In this document: piece after piece, positions 44,431 to 54,819 of the stretch
Position numbering within the stretch: position 1 is the stretch's first letter
Layout: each line of letters opens with the position of its first letter
The notes under the pieces: generated by a model
Told to the model about the DNA's origin: nothing
The model's database searches: none
Seen by the model: the letters and a program-made list of their open reading frames with translations, nothing else
Assembly (NCBI RefSeq): GCF_000298215.1
Contig: NZ_BAHD01000025.1
Span: forward strand, 19,265 to 83,264
Length of the DNA stretch: 64,000 nucleotides
Direction: 5' to 3'
Source of the DNA: Kineosphaera limosa NBRC 100340
GTDB lineage: Bacteria; Actinomycetota; Actinomycetes; Actinomycetales; Dermatophilaceae
Position numbers and translations under genes: made by a program

Positions 44431-44730
44431 ATGTCGTCGATCTCCCGCGAGCAGGTCGCCCACCTGGCGATGCTCGCCCGCATCGAGCTGTCCGAGACCG
44501 AACTCGAGCGGATGTCGGGCGAACTGGCCGTCATCCTCGACGCCGTCGCCGCGGTCGGCGAGGTAGTCTCCGCCGACGTCCCGGCGATGAGCCACCCCGT
44601 GCCGCTCGTCAACGTGATGCGCGCCGACGTGGTCCACCCCGGCTTGAGCCACGAGGCCGCACTCGCCGCAGCACCCCAGGTGCAGGACGACAGCTTCGCC
44701 GTCCCGCGCATCCTCGGCGACGAGCAGTAG
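44431..44730 (+). CDS. gatC: Asp-tRNA(Asn)/Glu-tRNA(Gln) amidotransferase subunit C
   Basis: 99-residue stabilising subunit of GatCAB, which converts Glu-tRNA(Gln) (and Asp-tRNA(Asn)) by transamidation. The sequence [22 protein letters not shown] and the C-terminal belt that wraps GatA ([20 protein letters not shown]) are typical. The leaderless start is at 44431. gatA begins 137 bp downstream and gatB overlaps gatA. Confidence 0.96.
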   Translation: MSSISREQVAHLAMLARIELSETELERMSGELAVILDAVAAVGEVVSADVPAMSHPVPLVNVMRADVVHPGLSHEAALAAAPQVQDDSFAVPRILGDEQ

Positions 44731-44867
44731 CCCGGCTCGGCGCCTGCGGAGGCCAGCGACCGACGGCGAGGGGCACCCGCCACGATCGCTCGCCAGACAC
44801 CGCACCACAGCCGCTCATCGCCACGCACGGCCACGCACAGACCCGCAGCGACGCTAAGGACACCCAC

Positions 44868-46418
44868 GTGAGCACCCAGACCACCGATCTCCTTCGCCTC
44901 GGCGCCGATGGCCTGGCCACGGCGCTGGCCGCCGGGCAGGTCAGCGCCGTCGAGGTCACCCAGGCCCACCTGGAGCGCATCGAGCAGGTCGACGGGCAGG
45001 TCAACGCGTTCCTGGCCCGCAACGCGGAGCAGGCGCTGGCCACCGCCCGCGACGTCGACCAGCGGCGCGCCGCGCGGGAACCGCTGGCGCGGCTGGCGGG
45101 CGTCCCGATCGCGGTCAAGGACGTCGCCTGCACCCAGGGCCTGACGACGACGGCCGGGTCGGCCATGCTGCGCGGCTGGGTGCCGCCCTACGACGCGACG
45201 ATCGTGCGCCGATTGCGGCAGGCCCGGCTGCCGATCCTCGGCAAGACGAACATGGACGAGTTCGCCATGGGTTCCTCCACCGAGCACTCCGCCTACGGTC
45301 CGACCCGTAATCCGTGGGACCTGGCCCGCATCCCCGGCGGCTCCGGTGGCGGGACCGCCGCCGCCCTGGCAGCCTTCGAGGCGCCGCTGGCGATCGGCTC
45401 CGACACCGGCGGCTCCATCCGCCAACCCGCGGCGCTCACCGGCACCGTCGGCGCCAAGCCCACGTACGGCGGCGTCTCCCGCTACGGCGTCATCGCCCTG
45501 GCCAGCAGCCTCGACCAGATCGGCCCGTGCGCCCGCTCCGTCGTCGACACCGCGCTGCTGCACGAGGTCATCGCCGGGCACGACCCGCTGGACTCCACCA
45601 GCCTCGACCGTCCGGTGCCCAACGTGCTGGCCGCCGCCCGCTCCGGCGACGTGCGCGGGCTGCGGATCGGGGTGGTACGCGAACTCTCCGGCGACGGTCA
45701 CCAGCCGGGCGTGCGGCAGCGGTTCGACGAGGCCCTCGCCGTGCTCGAGGGCCTCGGCGCGCAGGTTGCCGAGGTCTCCTGCCCGCACTTCGAGTACGCG
45801 GTCGCCGCCTATTACCTCATCCTGCCCTCGGAGGCGAGCAGCAACCTGGCCCGCTACGACGCCATGCGTTACGGGTTGCGGGTCGGCCCCGACGGGGTGC
45901 CCGACCCCAGCGCCGAGCAGGTCATGGCCGCCACGCGCGACGCCGGCTTCGGCGACGAGGTCAAGCGCCGCATCATCCTGGGCACCTACGCGCTCTCCTC
46001 CGGCTACTACGACGCCTATTACGGGCAGGCGCAGAAGGTGCGTACGCTCATCGCCGCCGACTTCGCCGCGGCCTTCGAGGAGGTCGACGTGCTGGTCTCG
46101 CCGACCAGCCCCACTACGGCGTTCGGTATCGGGGAGAAGATCGACGATCCGCTCGCGATGTACCTGCTGGACATCGCGACGATCCCGGCAAACCTCGCGG
46201 GCCTGCCCGGCCTGTCGGTGCCCGTCGGGCTCTCCCCGGACGACGACCTGCCCGTCGGTCTGCAGGTGCTCGCCCCCGCGATGGCCGACGACCGGCTCTA
46301 CCGCGTGGGCGCCGCGCTGGAGCGGGCGCTGGAGCGGGACTGGGGTGGGCCGCTGTGGCAACGCATCGGCGAGCTGCCCACCGATGCCGACGTACGCGAG
46401 CAGGAGGCCGGACGATGA
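44868..46418 (+). CDS. gatA: Asp-tRNA(Asn)/Glu-tRNA(Gln) amidotransferase subunit A
   Basis: 516-residue amidase-signature subunit that releases ammonia from glutamine. The Ser-cisSer-Lys triad is complete: Lys84 (AVKDVACT), Ser159 ([10 protein letters not shown]) and Ser183 ([10 protein letters not shown]). The GTG start at 44868 has AAGGA about 8 nt upstream. The gene ends in an ATGA overlap with gatB. Confidence 0.97.
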   Translation: MSTQTTDLLRLGADGLATALAAGQVSAVEVTQAHLERIEQVDGQVNAFLARNAEQALATARDVDQRRAAREPLARLAGVPIAVKDVACTQGLTTTAGSAMLRGWVPPYDATIVRRLRQARLPILGKTNMDEFAMGSSTEHSAYGPTRNPWDLARIPGGSGGGTAAALAAFEAPLAIGSDTGGSIRQPAALTGTVGAKPTYGGVSRYGVIALASSLDQIGPCARSVVDTALLHEVIAGHDPLDSTSLDRPVPNVLAAARSGDVRGLRIGVVRELSGDGHQPGVRQRFDEALAVLEGLGAQVAEVSCPHFEYAVAAYYLILPSEASSNLARYDAMRYGLRVGPDGVPDPSAEQVMAATRDAGFGDEVKRRIILGTYALSSGYYDAYYGQAQKVRTLIAADFAAAFEEVDVLVSPTSPTTAFGIGEKIDDPLAMYLLDIATIPANLAGLPGLSVPVGLSPDDDLPVGLQVLAPAMADDRLYRVGAALERALERDWGGPLWQRIGELPTDADVREQEAGR

Positions 46419-47944
46419 GCGCGACGCTGGACTACGAGGCGGTGCTCGCCGACTTCGACCCGGTCATCGGTCTCGAGGTGCACGTCGAGCTGTCGACCGC
46501 GACGAAGATGTTCTGCGGCTGCCCCACGGTGTTCGGCGGGGAGCCCAACAGCCAGGTCTGCCCCGTCTGCCTCGGCCTGCCGGGCGCGCTGCCGGTCGTC
46601 AACCAGGAGGCCGTGGAGCGCGCCATCCGGATCGGTCTGGCGCTGAACTGCTCGATCGCGGCGAACTGCCGGTTCGCGCGCAAGAACTACTTCTATCCGG
46701 ACATGCCGAAGAACTTTCAGACCAGTCAGTACGACGAGCCGATCGCGTACGAGGGGTACCTGGACGTCGAGCTCGACGACGGATCCACCTACCGGGTGCA
46801 GATCGAGCGGGCGCACATGGAGGAGGACGCCGGCAAGCTCACCCACGTCGGCACCTCCGGGCGCATCCACGGCGCCGACTACTCCCTCGCCGACTACAAC
46901 CGGGCCGGCATCCCGCTCATCGAGATCGTCACCAAACCGCTGACCGGAGCGGGAGCCAAGGCACCGCAGGTCGCGCGCGCCTATGTCAGCGCCTTGCGTG
47001 ACCTCATGCGGGCCCTCGACGTCTCCGACGCGCGGATGGAGCAGGGCTCGCTGCGCTGCGACGCCAACGTCTCGCTCCGGCCGCGGGCCGGGGACGATCC
47101 CGCCGGCGAGCAGCAGCTGGCCGTGCCGCTGGGCACCCGCACCGAGACCAAGAACGTCAACTCGCTGCGCTCGGTGGAGCGCGCGGTCACCTACGAGATG
47201 ACCCGCCAAGCCGCCGTGCTGGCCGGTGGCGAGCGGGTCGTGCAGGAGACCCGCCACTGGCACGAGGACAGCGGCACCACGACCTCCGGGCGACCGAAGT
47301 CCGACGCCGACGACTATCGGTACTTTCCCGAGCCCGACCTCGCGCCGATCGCCCCCAGCGCGCAGCGGATCGAGGAGCTGCGTGCCACCCTGCCCGAAGA
47401 CCCGGCGCAGCGGCGCAAGCGGCTGCAGGACCAGTGGGGCTACACCGACCTGGAGATGCGTGATGTCGTCGGCTCCGGGGCGCTGGACGTCATCGACGCC
47501 ACGGTGCAGGCCGGTGCGACACCTGGCGGGGCGCGGCGCTGGTGGGTGGGGGAGTTGGCCCGGCGCGCCAATGCTGCGGGTGTCGAGTTGACCGGGCTGG
47601 GGGTGGGACCGGTGCAGATCGCGCAACTCGACGCAATGGTCCGCGAGGGGCGGCTCAACGACTCGATGGCCCGGCAGGTGCTCGACGGGGTGCTGGCCGG
47701 CGAGGGCGACCCGCAGGCCGTCGCCGACGCCCGGGGGCTGCAGCTGGTCAGCGACGACAGTGCGCTCACGCAGGCCGTGCAGGCCGTCATCGCCGCCAAC
47801 CCCGATGTCGCCGACAAGATCCGGGCCGGCAAGGTGCAGGCCGCCGGAGCCCTCATCGGTCAGGTGATGAAGCAGATGAAGGGCCAGGCCGACGCCGCGA
47901 AGGTGCGCACGCTGATCCTGGCCGAACTGCAGGTGGAGGGCTGA
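46415..47944 (+). CDS. gatB: Asp-tRNA(Asn)/Glu-tRNA(Gln) amidotransferase subunit B
   Basis: 509-residue kinase/transamidase subunit that phosphorylates the misacylated tRNA and receives ammonia from GatA. The N-terminal [18 protein letters not shown] and later [15 protein letters not shown] supply the Zn/Mg site, and the C-terminal YqeY-like helical tail binds tRNA. The ATG overlaps the gatA stop (ATGA) and the gatB stop overlaps the next ATG by one base (TGATG). Confidence 0.97.
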   Translation: MSATLDYEAVLADFDPVIGLEVHVELSTATKMFCGCPTVFGGEPNSQVCPVCLGLPGALPVVNQEAVERAIRIGLALNCSIAANCRFARKNYFYPDMPKNFQTSQYDEPIAYEGYLDVELDDGSTYRVQIERAHMEEDAGKLTHVGTSGRIHGADYSLADYNRAGIPLIEIVTKPLTGAGAKAPQVARAYVSALRDLMRALDVSDARMEQGSLRCDANVSLRPRAGDDPAGEQQLAVPLGTRTETKNVNSLRSVERAVTYEMTRQAAVLAGGERVVQETRHWHEDSGTTTSGRPKSDADDYRYFPEPDLAPIAPSAQRIEELRATLPEDPAQRRKRLQDQWGYTDLEMRDVVGSGALDVIDATVQAGATPGGARRWWVGELARRANAAGVELTGLGVGPVQIAQLDAMVREGRLNDSMARQVLDGVLAGEGDPQAVADARGLQLVSDDSALTQAVQAVIAANPDVADKIRAGKVQAAGALIGQVMKQMKGQADAAKVRTLILAELQVEG

Positions 47945-48876
47945 TGCTCGCCTGCTATCCGCTCGCCGCGATCGCGGACGCCATCGGCCCCATCGACGGT
48001 GTGCACACTCTTGTGTGGGATCTGGCGGGAGAACGGCCCGCGCAGGCTGAGCACATCGAGTTCCTCGTCACCCCGCCGTTCATGGATCGCGCCAAGCTCG
48101 AGACGATCGCCACGCTGCCGGCGCTGCGGCACGTGCAACTCGTCAGCGCCGGCTTCGACCACGCGCTGCCGTTCGTGCCCGAGGGGGTGGGTCTGTCCAA
48201 CGCGGTCGGCGTGCACGACACAGCGACCGCCGAGCTCGCGCTGACCCTGACGTTGGCGATGCAGCGCGATCTGCCCGACTACGTCAGGGCGCAGGAGCGG
48301 GGGAGTTGGGCGAGCGGGACTACGCCGGGGCTGGCCGATCGGCGGGTGCTGGTCGTCGGTTACGGCAACATCGGGCGCGCCATCACCCGGCGCCTGCTGC
48401 CCTTCGAGGTGAGCGTCACGGCCGTCGCCTCGCGCGCCCGCGCCGGCGACGACCTCGTCGAGCGGGTGCACGGCATCGAGGCGCTGCCCGACCTCGTCGG
48501 CGAGCACGACATCGTCATCCTCATCGTGCCGCTGACGGAGGCGACCACCCACCTCGTCGACGCCGACCTGCTGGCGCGCTTCCGCCCCGGGGCACTGCTG
48601 GTCAACGTGGCCCGCGGCAAGGTGGTCGACACGCAGGCCCTCGTGGCCGCCTGCGCTCAGGGGCGGGTGCGCGCCGCGCTCGATGTCACCGACCCCGAGC
48701 CGCTGCCGCAGGATCATCCGCTGTTCAGCACGCCCGGCGTACTCATCGCCCCGCACGTGGGCGGCAACACCGAGGCGTTCACCCCGCGCCTCGGCCGGTT
48801 CGTCGCCGCCCAGGTGCGGGCATACGTCGCGGGGCAGGCCCTGGCCGGCGCCCAACTCCAGCGCTCGCCGTTGTGA
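47944..48876 (+). CDS. D-isomer-specific 2-hydroxyacid dehydrogenase
   Basis: 310-residue NAD(P)-dependent oxidoreductase. The nucleotide-binding motif GYGNIG is at 139-144, the substrate Arg224 in VNVARG, a DVTDPEPLP segment near 248-256, and His271 in APHVGG. The N-terminal catalytic domain is short compared with phosphoglycerate dehydrogenase and there is no ACT domain. The substrate cannot be deduced. It is coupled to gatB by a one-base overlap and ends at a strong bidirectional terminator facing bfr. Confidence 0.9.
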   Translation: MLACYPLAAIADAIGPIDGVHTLVWDLAGERPAQAEHIEFLVTPPFMDRAKLETIATLPALRHVQLVSAGFDHALPFVPEGVGLSNAVGVHDTATAELALTLTLAMQRDLPDYVRAQERGSWASGTTPGLADRRVLVVGYGNIGRAITRRLLPFEVSVTAVASRARAGDDLVERVHGIEALPDLVGEHDIVILIVPLTEATTHLVDADLLARFRPGALLVNVARGKVVDTQALVAACAQGRVRAALDVTDPEPLPQDHPLFSTPGVLIAPHVGGNTEAFTPRLGRFVAAQVRAYVAGQALAGAQLQRSPL

Positions 48877-48878
48877 CC

Positions 48879-48918
48879 AAGGCGGCCGGTTGCGGATATG
48901 TCCGCAACCGGCCGCTTT
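48879..48918. terminator. Bidirectional terminator between convergent genes
   Basis: An 18-bp stem with one G-T pair (48879-48896 with 48901-48918) and TATG loop, immediately after the dehydrogenase stop and ahead of bfr on the other strand. Confidence 0.88.
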
Positions 48919-48950
48919 CGGGGCAACAGCGAGCGCTGGGGTGCGCAGCC

Positions 48951-49436
48951 CTACTCGGGGCCGTCGGTGCCCAGCTGCTGGGCCAGGTAGTTCTCGAAGC
49001 CCATTCGCGCGATGGCGTCCAGTTGCGCCTCGAAGTAGTCGGCGTGCCCCTCCTCGTCGCGGACCATCTCCTCGAAGACCGCCGCGGAGCCGTGGTCGCC
49101 GAGTTCGTGGCACTCGTTGGCCGAGGCGTTGAACTGCTCGACGGCGGCGTACTCGCTCTCCTTGGCCAGGCGCAGCATCTCGGCGGCGTTCTCGCCGATG
49201 GTGATGGGGTTGAGGCGCTGCACATTGGGGTGGCCCTCGAAGAAGAGGATGCGCTTGATGAGCTCGTCGGCGTCCTTCATCTCGTCGATCGAGAGCGAGT
49301 AGAAGACCTTGCCGAGCTTGGTCAGGCCCCAGTTGTCGAGCATCCGGGCGTGCAGAAAGTACGTGTTGGTGACGGTGAGTTCGAACGTCAGGGCGTCGTT
49401 AAGCAACTCGACGACGCGGGGGCTGCGGGGCTGCAT
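48951..49436 (-). CDS. bfr: Bacterioferritin
   Basis: 161-residue ferritin-like subunit that assembles into a 24-mer iron store. Ferroxidase residues appear in FELTVTNTYFLHARM, DEMKDADELIKRI and VRDEEGHADYFEAQL. The usual haem-ligand Met cannot be assigned with confidence from reading alone. The ATG at 49436 has GAGGAG about 5 nt upstream. It overlaps the 3' end of the ferredoxin gene by 38 bp, so both come from the iron-box promoter at 49742. Confidence 0.93.
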   Translation of the reverse strand: MQPRSPRVVELLNDALTFELTVTNTYFLHARMLDNWGLTKLGKVFYSLSIDEMKDADELIKRILFFEGHPNVQRLNPITIGENAAEMLRLAKESEYAAVEQFNASANECHELGDHGSAAVFEEMVRDEEGHADYFEAQLDAIARMGFENYLAQQLGTDGPE

Positions 49437-49737
49437 CGCTCTCCTCGGAGCTCGGGACCAGGGCGTAATCCGTGACCGCGACGGCCGCGGGTAGCACCGG
49501 CTCCGGCTCGATCCAGCGAGGCGTGATCTCGTCGGGCAGGTCAGGTACTGCGTGCAGCGGGCACGGGACGTTCTGAGAGTAGTAGTCCTCGATCCGTGCG
49601 CGCACACCGAACACGCAGGAGCCGCAGTCGGTCCCCGCTCCGGTTTCGCGACACACCCGCCCCAGCGTGGTCGCTCCGGCGGCCATCGCGGCGGTGATGT
49701 CGTGGTCGCGCACCACGCGACACTGACAGACGATCAT
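49399..49737 (-). CDS. bfd: Bacterioferritin-associated ferredoxin (BFD-like [2Fe-2S])
   Basis: 112 residues; the first ~70 are a BFD-like [2Fe-2S] domain with four cysteines in CQC...DCGSC spacing. BFD passes electrons to bacterioferritin to release stored iron. The last ~45 residues are an extra Pro/Glu-rich extension whose coding region overlaps the bfr start by 38 bp. Transcription probably starts at or near the ATG 49737 (TAACCT, 6 nt upstream on the minus strand) and that -10 lies inside the iron box, so iron-loaded IdeR/DtxR should repress it. Confidence 0.9.
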   Translation of the reverse strand: MIVCQCRVVRDHDITAAMAAGATTLGRVCRETGAGTDCGSCVFGVRARIEDYYSQNVPCPLHAVPDLPDEITPRWIEPEPVLPAAVAVTDYALVPSSEESDAAPQPPRRRVA

Positions 49738-49741
49738 GGAG

Positions 49742-49760
49742 TGAGGTTAGCCTTACCTCA
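49742..49760. promoter_or_regulatory. DtxR/IdeR iron box over the bfd-bfr promoter
   Basis: TGAGGTTAGCCTTACCTCA is a near-perfect match to the 19-bp DtxR/IdeR consensus (TWAGGTWAGSCTWACCTWA). Its minus-strand half contains TAACCT, the -10 box 6 nt before ATG 49737. SixA on the plus strand starts 107 bp away and may also be affected. Confidence 0.85.
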
Positions 49761-49854
49761 TTCCCGAAATCACTACCCGTCTCGCACTGTGGACGGCGGG
49801 CTCACGGTGGGAAGGTCTGCGTGCCGGGGATGCGCCTGACCGCCTCGCGCTGGC

Positions 49855-49860
49855 CACAAT
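49855..49860 (+). promoter_or_regulatory. -10 box for a leaderless sixA transcript
   Basis: CACAAT ends 6 nt before ATG 49867; there is no ribosome site. The first base deviates from TAnnnT. Confidence 0.3.
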
Positions 49861-49866
49861 GGCGAC

Positions 49867-50436
49867 ATGTCTAAGGTCCCGCGATCCGATGCCACCGTTG
49901 CGCTCGACGGCGACGCCACCGCCGAGGGCAACGGCGACCTGCGGCTGCTCGTGCTCATGCGCCACGCCGAGGCCCAGGGTTTCTCCAGCGGAGGCGATCT
50001 GGGCCGCGAACTGACCGCCGCCGGTGCCGCCGCGGCCCAGGAGGTCGGTCGCTGGCTCAGCGACCAGGGGGTGCGTCCCGATGCGGTCGTCGTGAGCCCG
50101 TCGACCCGCACCCGCCAGACCTGGGAGGGCTTGCGCGCCGCCGGCCTGAGCGCGGACAGCGCCTGGGCCGACGAGGCGCTCTACGACGCAGACCCCGAGG
50201 ACATCGTCGAATCGGTGCAGTCGGTGCCCGATGACGTGCGCACCCTGGTCGTCATCGGACACGCCCCCGGCATCCCGTTTCTCGCCGGCGGATTGGCGCG
50301 GCGCCTTCCACAGGGGGCAGGGGGCGAGGCCGGGCTCGGGTGGCCGCCGGCCGCCGTCGCCGTCATCGGTCATCGCGGTTCGTGGACAGCCTTTCCCGAC
50401 GAAGAAAGTGCGATCGTCGCCTTCCGTCGACCTTGA
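49867..50436 (+). CDS. Phosphohistidine phosphatase SixA-like (histidine phosphatase superfamily)
   Basis: 189 residues. The phosphate-accepting RHG-type motif is LMRHAEAQGF (Arg32-His33), with the second catalytic His in VIGHAPGIPFLAG and a conserved SPSTRTRQTWEG. SixA dephosphorylates phosphohistidine in phosphorelay proteins, but small family members also act on other phosphoesters. An acidic ~25-residue N-terminus precedes the domain. It is divergent from bfd and is followed by a hairpin at 50470. Confidence 0.85.
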   Translation: MSKVPRSDATVALDGDATAEGNGDLRLLVLMRHAEAQGFSSGGDLGRELTAAGAAAAQEVGRWLSDQGVRPDAVVVSPSTRTRQTWEGLRAAGLSADSAWADEALYDADPEDIVESVQSVPDDVRTLVVIGHAPGIPFLAGGLARRLPQGAGGEAGLGWPPAAVAVIGHRGSWTAFPDEESAIVAFRRP

Positions 50437-50469
50437 CTGTTTCCTTACTCGGCCTTGACTCAGGCCTGA

Positions 50470-50487
50470 CCCCGGGTTGGCCCGGGG
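50470..50487 (+). terminator. Hairpin after sixA
   Basis: CCCCGGG-TTGG-CCCGGGG, a perfect 7-bp stem 34 bp past the stop. Confidence 0.6.
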
Positions 50488-50608
50488 TGGGATCGCGGCT
50501 TGTCGACGGTTGCGCGCGTCACATCGGCGGGCGAGTTCGGTTGCCCTCGTGAGTTGCCGCTCCGGTGCCGCGGCTCGTCCCTGTTGACATCGCCCAAATC
50601 GGTCAAGT

Positions 50609-50645
50609 GCGCCCCTGTCCAGGTCGATGGACTTGTACAGGGCGC
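50609..50645 (+). promoter_or_regulatory. Stem-loop in the 5' region of the secreted protease gene
   Basis: GCGCCCCTGT (50609-50618) pairs with ACAGGGCGC (50637-50645) with one bulge; an inner TCCA/TGGA pair continues the stem. TTGACA (50584-50589) lies upstream as a possible -35 without a clear -10. Confidence 0.3.
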
Positions 50646-50690
50646 GAAAGGACTCGCGCCGCAAGACCATGCCAGGGAAGGGCAGCACGG

Positions 50691-52874
50691 ATGCGCGCGA
50701 TGCGACGGACCGCACATGCTTGGACGACGGCTAGCGCCGCCGTCCTTGCCGTCCTTGTGGCCGGTACCGGGCTGGCGCACGCGGCGGCTCCGGCGACCGT
50801 ATCTGCGCAGGTCGAGGTGTCGGGCACCGTCGTGCGCCTCGCCGAGGAACCCGGCCACGAGGCCGGCAAAGCGCACACCGACAGCGGCGCACACGCCGAA
50901 TCCGCCCCGTCGACGCTGACCGCCCTGCGGACCGCCGACGGCACCCTCGTCCCGGTCAACGAGCACGCCGTCCGGGATCTCGACGGCGGGACCCGGGTCA
51001 CGGTCACAGCCCAGGTCCCGCCGACCGTCGTCGCCGCCGCCCAGGCGGACGGCGCCACGAAGGCCCCCGACGGCAGCACCGTGCGCGTCAGCCGGGCCGA
51101 TCTACGTGAGGGCTCGGGCAGCAAGCCCGCCGGCACCGACTCCCAACTCGCCAAGGCCACGGCCGCCTCCGCCTCCACGACCGGCAATGCGTTGCAGGCA
51201 ACCTCCACGACCGTGGCGGCGGCGGCCGCCACGACCTACTCGCGCGGAGTACACGACGTGACGGTCGCGATCGTCGCGCCCCGAGGCCTTTCCGGCGCCA
51301 GCGCCACGGCCGCCCAGATCCGCAACCAGGTCGCCAACGCCTCCGCCTACTGGTCGGCCCAGTCCGGCGGCGGAATCACCTTGCGGGCCACCACGATCAG
51401 CCCGCGGTACGTCTCGGCCTACCGCTGCGGTGACGACATCTTCGCGATGTGGACCGAGGCCGCCCGGCGAACCGGCTTCGTCGAAGGGCCCAACAAGCAC
51501 CTCGTCATGTCCTTTCCCAAGGAGGCCGTCGCCGCCGGCTGCCCCTACGGCCTCGCCTCCATCGGCGCCGGGGTGAACAGCGGTGGCGTCGCCCTCGTCG
51601 CAGACACCGCCTGGCCGGTGCTGGCGCACGAGATCGGACACAACTTCGGGCTAGGCCACGCCAAGTCGTTGCGCTGCAACCGGGCCGACGTCGACCTCGC
51701 GTCGCTGCCGGCCGGCTGCCGCCTCGTGGAGTACGGCTACCCGTGGGACGTCATGGCTGCCTCGTCCGCAGACAGCGCCGGCAACCTGGCCTCCGTGCAG
51801 GCCAACCGAGTCGGCCTGCTCACCGGTTCGAGCGTGGTCGAGGTGACCGGCGGCAGCCGCTCGGTCACGCTGCAGCCGATGTCGGCCGGCACCGGATTGC
51901 GGGCGGTGCGGATCGCCGACCCCGCCTCCGACGCGCTCTACTTCGTCGAATACCGGGTGCGCGCCGGCCGCGACCTGCGCCTGTACGAGGACGTGCCGAA
52001 CGGCGTGCGGGTGCTCAAGGTCGACCGCACTTCGTGGCAGGAGCGCGGCTCCGTGACTCTGGACGCCACGCCGACCGGCGCCGCCAACGACCGTTCCCGC
52101 CAGATTCCCGTCGGCGGCACCTGGCGGTCGCACTCGGGCGCCATCAGTGTGCGGGTGACCAGCTCGGGCGCAACGGCCGGGGTGACCGTGGCCGTCGGCC
52201 CCCAGCCCGCCCTGCGCACCGCGAACACCCCCTCGGCGACGCTGCACGCCGCGACGATCGATGCCAGCGCCACCACCGGCCCGCAGGCCCGCATCGCGTG
52301 GTCCGGCGGGGCGGCCGGCTCCCGTTACGACGTGCAGGCTCAGGAGATCGGCGTCAACGCGCGCGGTGCGCGCGCCCTCGGTGCGGTGCGCACCTGGCAG
52401 TCCGCGACATCCGCGACCAGCGCGCTGTACCAAGGCCGCGCCGGCACCGTCGTGCAGTTTCGCGCCCGGGCGGCCGGGGGAGCCTGGTCGTCGTGGCGTC
52501 CCGTCACCTTCGCGGTCGACGCCACCGCCCGCGGCTTCTCGGCCAGTCGCGGCTGGACCTCGGGCCGGTTGGCCGGCTACTACGCCGGCACCTTCTCCTC
52601 GACCTCCCAGCGGGGGGCCTGGCTGCAACGGCCGGCGACCGTGACCAACCGCATCAGCGTCATCGGGCCCAGGCACGCCCGCGGCGGCGTCGCGCGGGTC
52701 TACGTCGACGGCCAGTTGCGCGCCACGGTCAACACGCACGCCGCCCGCACCCAGCAACGGCAGGTGCTGGCGAGCATCGCCGTGCCGTGGGGGGCCCACA
52801 CCGTGCGCGTCGTCAACGCCAGCCCCACCGGGCCCGCCAACGTCATCGTCGACGCCATCGCCTACGGCCGCTAG
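50691..52874 (+). CDS. Secreted zinc metalloprotease (M11/gametolysin-like)
   Basis: 727 residues beginning with a Sec signal peptide ([20 protein letters not shown], cleavage near AHAA). A ~170-residue Ala/Thr-rich propeptide-like region precedes the catalytic domain. The zinc site [11 protein letters not shown] supplies His313, Glu314, His317 and His323, and the downstream WDVMAASSA gives the Met-turn, so it is a metzincin of M11 type. The C-terminal ~200 residues are beta-rich ([17 protein letters not shown]), probably a substrate or wall-binding domain. The start at 50691 has AAGGG upstream; ATG 50700 is an alternative. It probably degrades extracellular protein. Confidence 0.85.
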   Translation: MRAMRRTAHAWTTASAAVLAVLVAGTGLAHAAAPATVSAQVEVSGTVVRLAEEPGHEAGKAHTDSGAHAESAPSTLTALRTADGTLVPVNEHAVRDLDGGTRVTVTAQVPPTVVAAAQADGATKAPDGSTVRVSRADLREGSGSKPAGTDSQLAKATAASASTTGNALQATSTTVAAAAATTYSRGVHDVTVAIVAPRGLSGASATAAQIRNQVANASAYWSAQSGGGITLRATTISPRYVSAYRCGDDIFAMWTEAARRTGFVEGPNKHLVMSFPKEAVAAGCPYGLASIGAGVNSGGVALVADTAWPVLAHEIGHNFGLGHAKSLRCNRADVDLASLPAGCRLVEYGYPWDVMAASSADSAGNLASVQANRVGLLTGSSVVEVTGGSRSVTLQPMSAGTGLRAVRIADPASDALYFVEYRVRAGRDLRLYEDVPNGVRVLKVDRTSWQERGSVTLDATPTGAANDRSRQIPVGGTWRSHSGAISVRVTSSGATAGVTVAVGPQPALRTANTPSATLHAATIDASATTGPQARIAWSGGAAGSRYDVQAQEIGVNARGARALGAVRTWQSATSATSALYQGRAGTVVQFRARAAGGAWSSWRPVTFAVDATARGFSASRGWTSGRLAGYYAGTFSSTSQRGAWLQRPATVTNRISVIGPRHARGGVARVYVDGQLRATVNTHAARTQQRQVLASIAVPWGAHTVRVVNASPTGPANVIVDAIAYGR

Positions 52875-52900
52875 GCCACGGCCGCTCCAGTGCGCTAGTC

Positions 52901-52949
52901 CGGCTCGGTCGCTTCGGCTTGGTACCTCGGCTGCTTCGGCTCGGTCGCT
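52901..52949. repeat. Direct repeat in the protease-ilvD spacer
   Basis: CGGCTCGGTCGCT occurs at 52901-52913 and 52937-52949, with shorter CTTCGGCT echoes between. The spacer is 103 bp. Confidence 0.6.
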
Positions 52950-52973
52950 CCAGGGCTCGCGGGCAAGGCGATC

Positions 52974-52979
52974 TAGGAT
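52974..52979 (+). promoter_or_regulatory. -10 box for a leaderless ilvD transcript
   Basis: TAGGAT ends 7 nt before ATG 52987; there is no ribosome site. This favours 52987 over the in-frame ATG at 52978. Confidence 0.5.
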
Positions 52980-52986
52980 GCGCGGT

Positions 52987-54696
52987 ATGACGCAGAGCAC
53001 CGACGCACCCGACCTCAAGCCCCGCAGCCGCGACGTCACCGACGGCCTGGAGAAGTCGGCCGCCCGCGGCATGCTGCGCGCTGTCGGCATGGGCGACGAC
53101 GATTTCGCCAAGCCGCAGATCGGCGTCGCCAGCAGCTGGAACGAGATCACCCCGTGCAACCTGTCGCTCGACCGGCTCGCCAAGGCCGTCAAGGACGGCG
53201 TGCACGCCGGCGGCGGTTACCCGCTGGAGTTCGGCACGATCAGCGTCTCCGACGGCATCTCGATGGGCCACGAGGGCATGCACTTCTCGTTGGTCAGCCG
53301 CGAGATCATCGCCGACTCGGTGGAGACGGTGATGATGGCCGAGCGGCTCGACGGCTCGGTGCTGCTCGCCGGCTGCGACAAGTCGCTGCCGGGCATGCTC
53401 ATGGCCGCCGCGCGCCTCGACCTCGCGGCCGTCTTCTTGTACGCCGGGTCGATCCTGCCGGGCATCGCCAAGCTCTCGGACGGCAGCGAGAAGCAGGTGA
53501 CGATCATCGACGCGTTCGAGGCCGTCGGGGCGTGCGCCCGGGGCCTGATGTCGCGTGAGGACGTCGACGCGATCGAACGGGCCATCTGCCCCGGAGAGGG
53601 TGCCTGCGGCGGGATGTACACCGCCAACACGATGGCCTCGGTCGCCGAGGCCATCGGGATGTCGCTGCCCGGGTCGGCGGCTCCGCCCGCCACCGACCGG
53701 CGCCGCGACGGCTTCGCGCGCAAGTCGGGCGAGGCGGTCGTCAACATGCTGCGTCAGGGCATCACGGCCCGCGACATCATGACCAAGGAGGCCTTCGAGA
53801 ACGCCATCAGCGTCGTCATGGCCTTCGGCGGCTCGACGAACGCCGTGCTGCATCTGCTGGCCATCGCCCACGAGGCCGGTGTCGAGCTGAGCATGGACGA
53901 CTTCCGCCGGGTTGGCGCCAAGGTGCCGCACCTGGCCGACGTCAAGCCGTTCGGGCAGCACGTGATGACCGACGTCGACCGCGTCGGCGGCGTCCCGGTC
54001 GTCATGAAGGCCCTGCTCGACGCGGGTCTGCTGCACGGCGACTGCCTGACGGTCACCGGCAAGACCGTCGCGGAGAACCTTGCCGGCATCACCCCGCCGG
54101 ATCCCGATGGTCTGGTCATCCGGGCGATGACCGAGCCGATCCACCCCACCGGCGGGCTGACGATCCTCTCCGGCTCGCTGGCTCCGGAGGGGGCGGTCGT
54201 GAAGTCCGCCGGCTTCGAGTCCGACGTCTTCGAGGGCACCGCTCGGGTCTTCGAGGGGGAGCGGGCCGCGATGGACGCGGTGGAAGACGGCTCGCTCGGC
54301 TCCGGTGACGTGCTCGTCATCCGCTACGAGGGCCCCAAGGGCGGCCCCGGGATGCGCGAGATGCTCGCCGTCACCGGCGCGATCAAGGGCGCGGGCCTGG
54401 GCAAGGACGTGCTGCTGCTCACCGACGGCCGGTTCTCCGGCGGCACCACCGGGCTGTGCGTCGGGCACGTCGCCCCGGAGGCCGTCGACGAGGGGCCGAT
54501 CGCGTTCGTGCGCGACGGCGACCGCATCCGCCTCGACGTCGGCAACGGCACCCTCGACCTGCTCGTCGATGAGGCAGAGCTCGCCGCGCGCCGCGAGGCC
54601 GGGGTGCAGCACCCAAGTCCGCGCTACGAGCGCGGGGTGCTGGCCAAGTACCGCCGCCTCGTCGGCTCGGCGAGCAACGGCGCCGTCTGCGACTGA
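52987..54696 (+). CDS. ilvD: Dihydroxy-acid dehydratase
   Basis: 569-residue Fe-S enzyme for the third common step of isoleucine and valine synthesis. Cluster cysteines are visible: Cys57 (TPCNLSL), Cys130 (AGCDKSLPG) and Cys207 ([12 protein letters not shown]). The C-terminal substrate loop [20 protein letters not shown] is conserved. The leaderless start is at 52987. It is on the same strand as ilvBNC but separated by ~550 bp of repeats and the attenuator, so it is a separate transcription unit. Confidence 0.96.
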   Translation: MTQSTDAPDLKPRSRDVTDGLEKSAARGMLRAVGMGDDDFAKPQIGVASSWNEITPCNLSLDRLAKAVKDGVHAGGGYPLEFGTISVSDGISMGHEGMHFSLVSREIIADSVETVMMAERLDGSVLLAGCDKSLPGMLMAAARLDLAAVFLYAGSILPGIAKLSDGSEKQVTIIDAFEAVGACARGLMSREDVDAIERAICPGEGACGGMYTANTMASVAEAIGMSLPGSAAPPATDRRRDGFARKSGEAVVNMLRQGITARDIMTKEAFENAISVVMAFGGSTNAVLHLLAIAHEAGVELSMDDFRRVGAKVPHLADVKPFGQHVMTDVDRVGGVPVVMKALLDAGLLHGDCLTVTGKTVAENLAGITPPDPDGLVIRAMTEPIHPTGGLTILSGSLAPEGAVVKSAGFESDVFEGTARVFEGERAAMDAVEDGSLGSGDVLVIRYEGPKGGPGMREMLAVTGAIKGAGLGKDVLLLTDGRFSGGTTGLCVGHVAPEAVDEGPIAFVRDGDRIRLDVGNGTLDLLVDEAELAARREAGVQHPSPRYERGVLAKYRRLVGSASNGAVCD

Positions 54697-54698
54697 GC

Positions 54699-54808
54699 CG
54701 AGTCGTCACGTTTGGGGTCGAGTCGTCAGTTTCGCGCTGCCGCGTTGTCACCTTTGGGGTCGAGTTGTCACTTCTTTCTGACGACTCGACCTCATTTGTG
54801 ACAACTCG
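54699..54808. repeat. Mirrored ~20-bp repeat array between ilvD and ilvB
   Basis: Four direct copies of a CGAGTYGTCAC word (54699, 54719, 54741 and 54761, some followed by TTTGGGGT) are followed by two inverted copies (TGACGACTCG at 54779, TGACAACTCG at 54799). The central pair forms a 10-bp stem with one G-T. It may terminate ilvD. Confidence 0.85.
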
Positions 54809-54819
54809 ACGCAGGGTGA

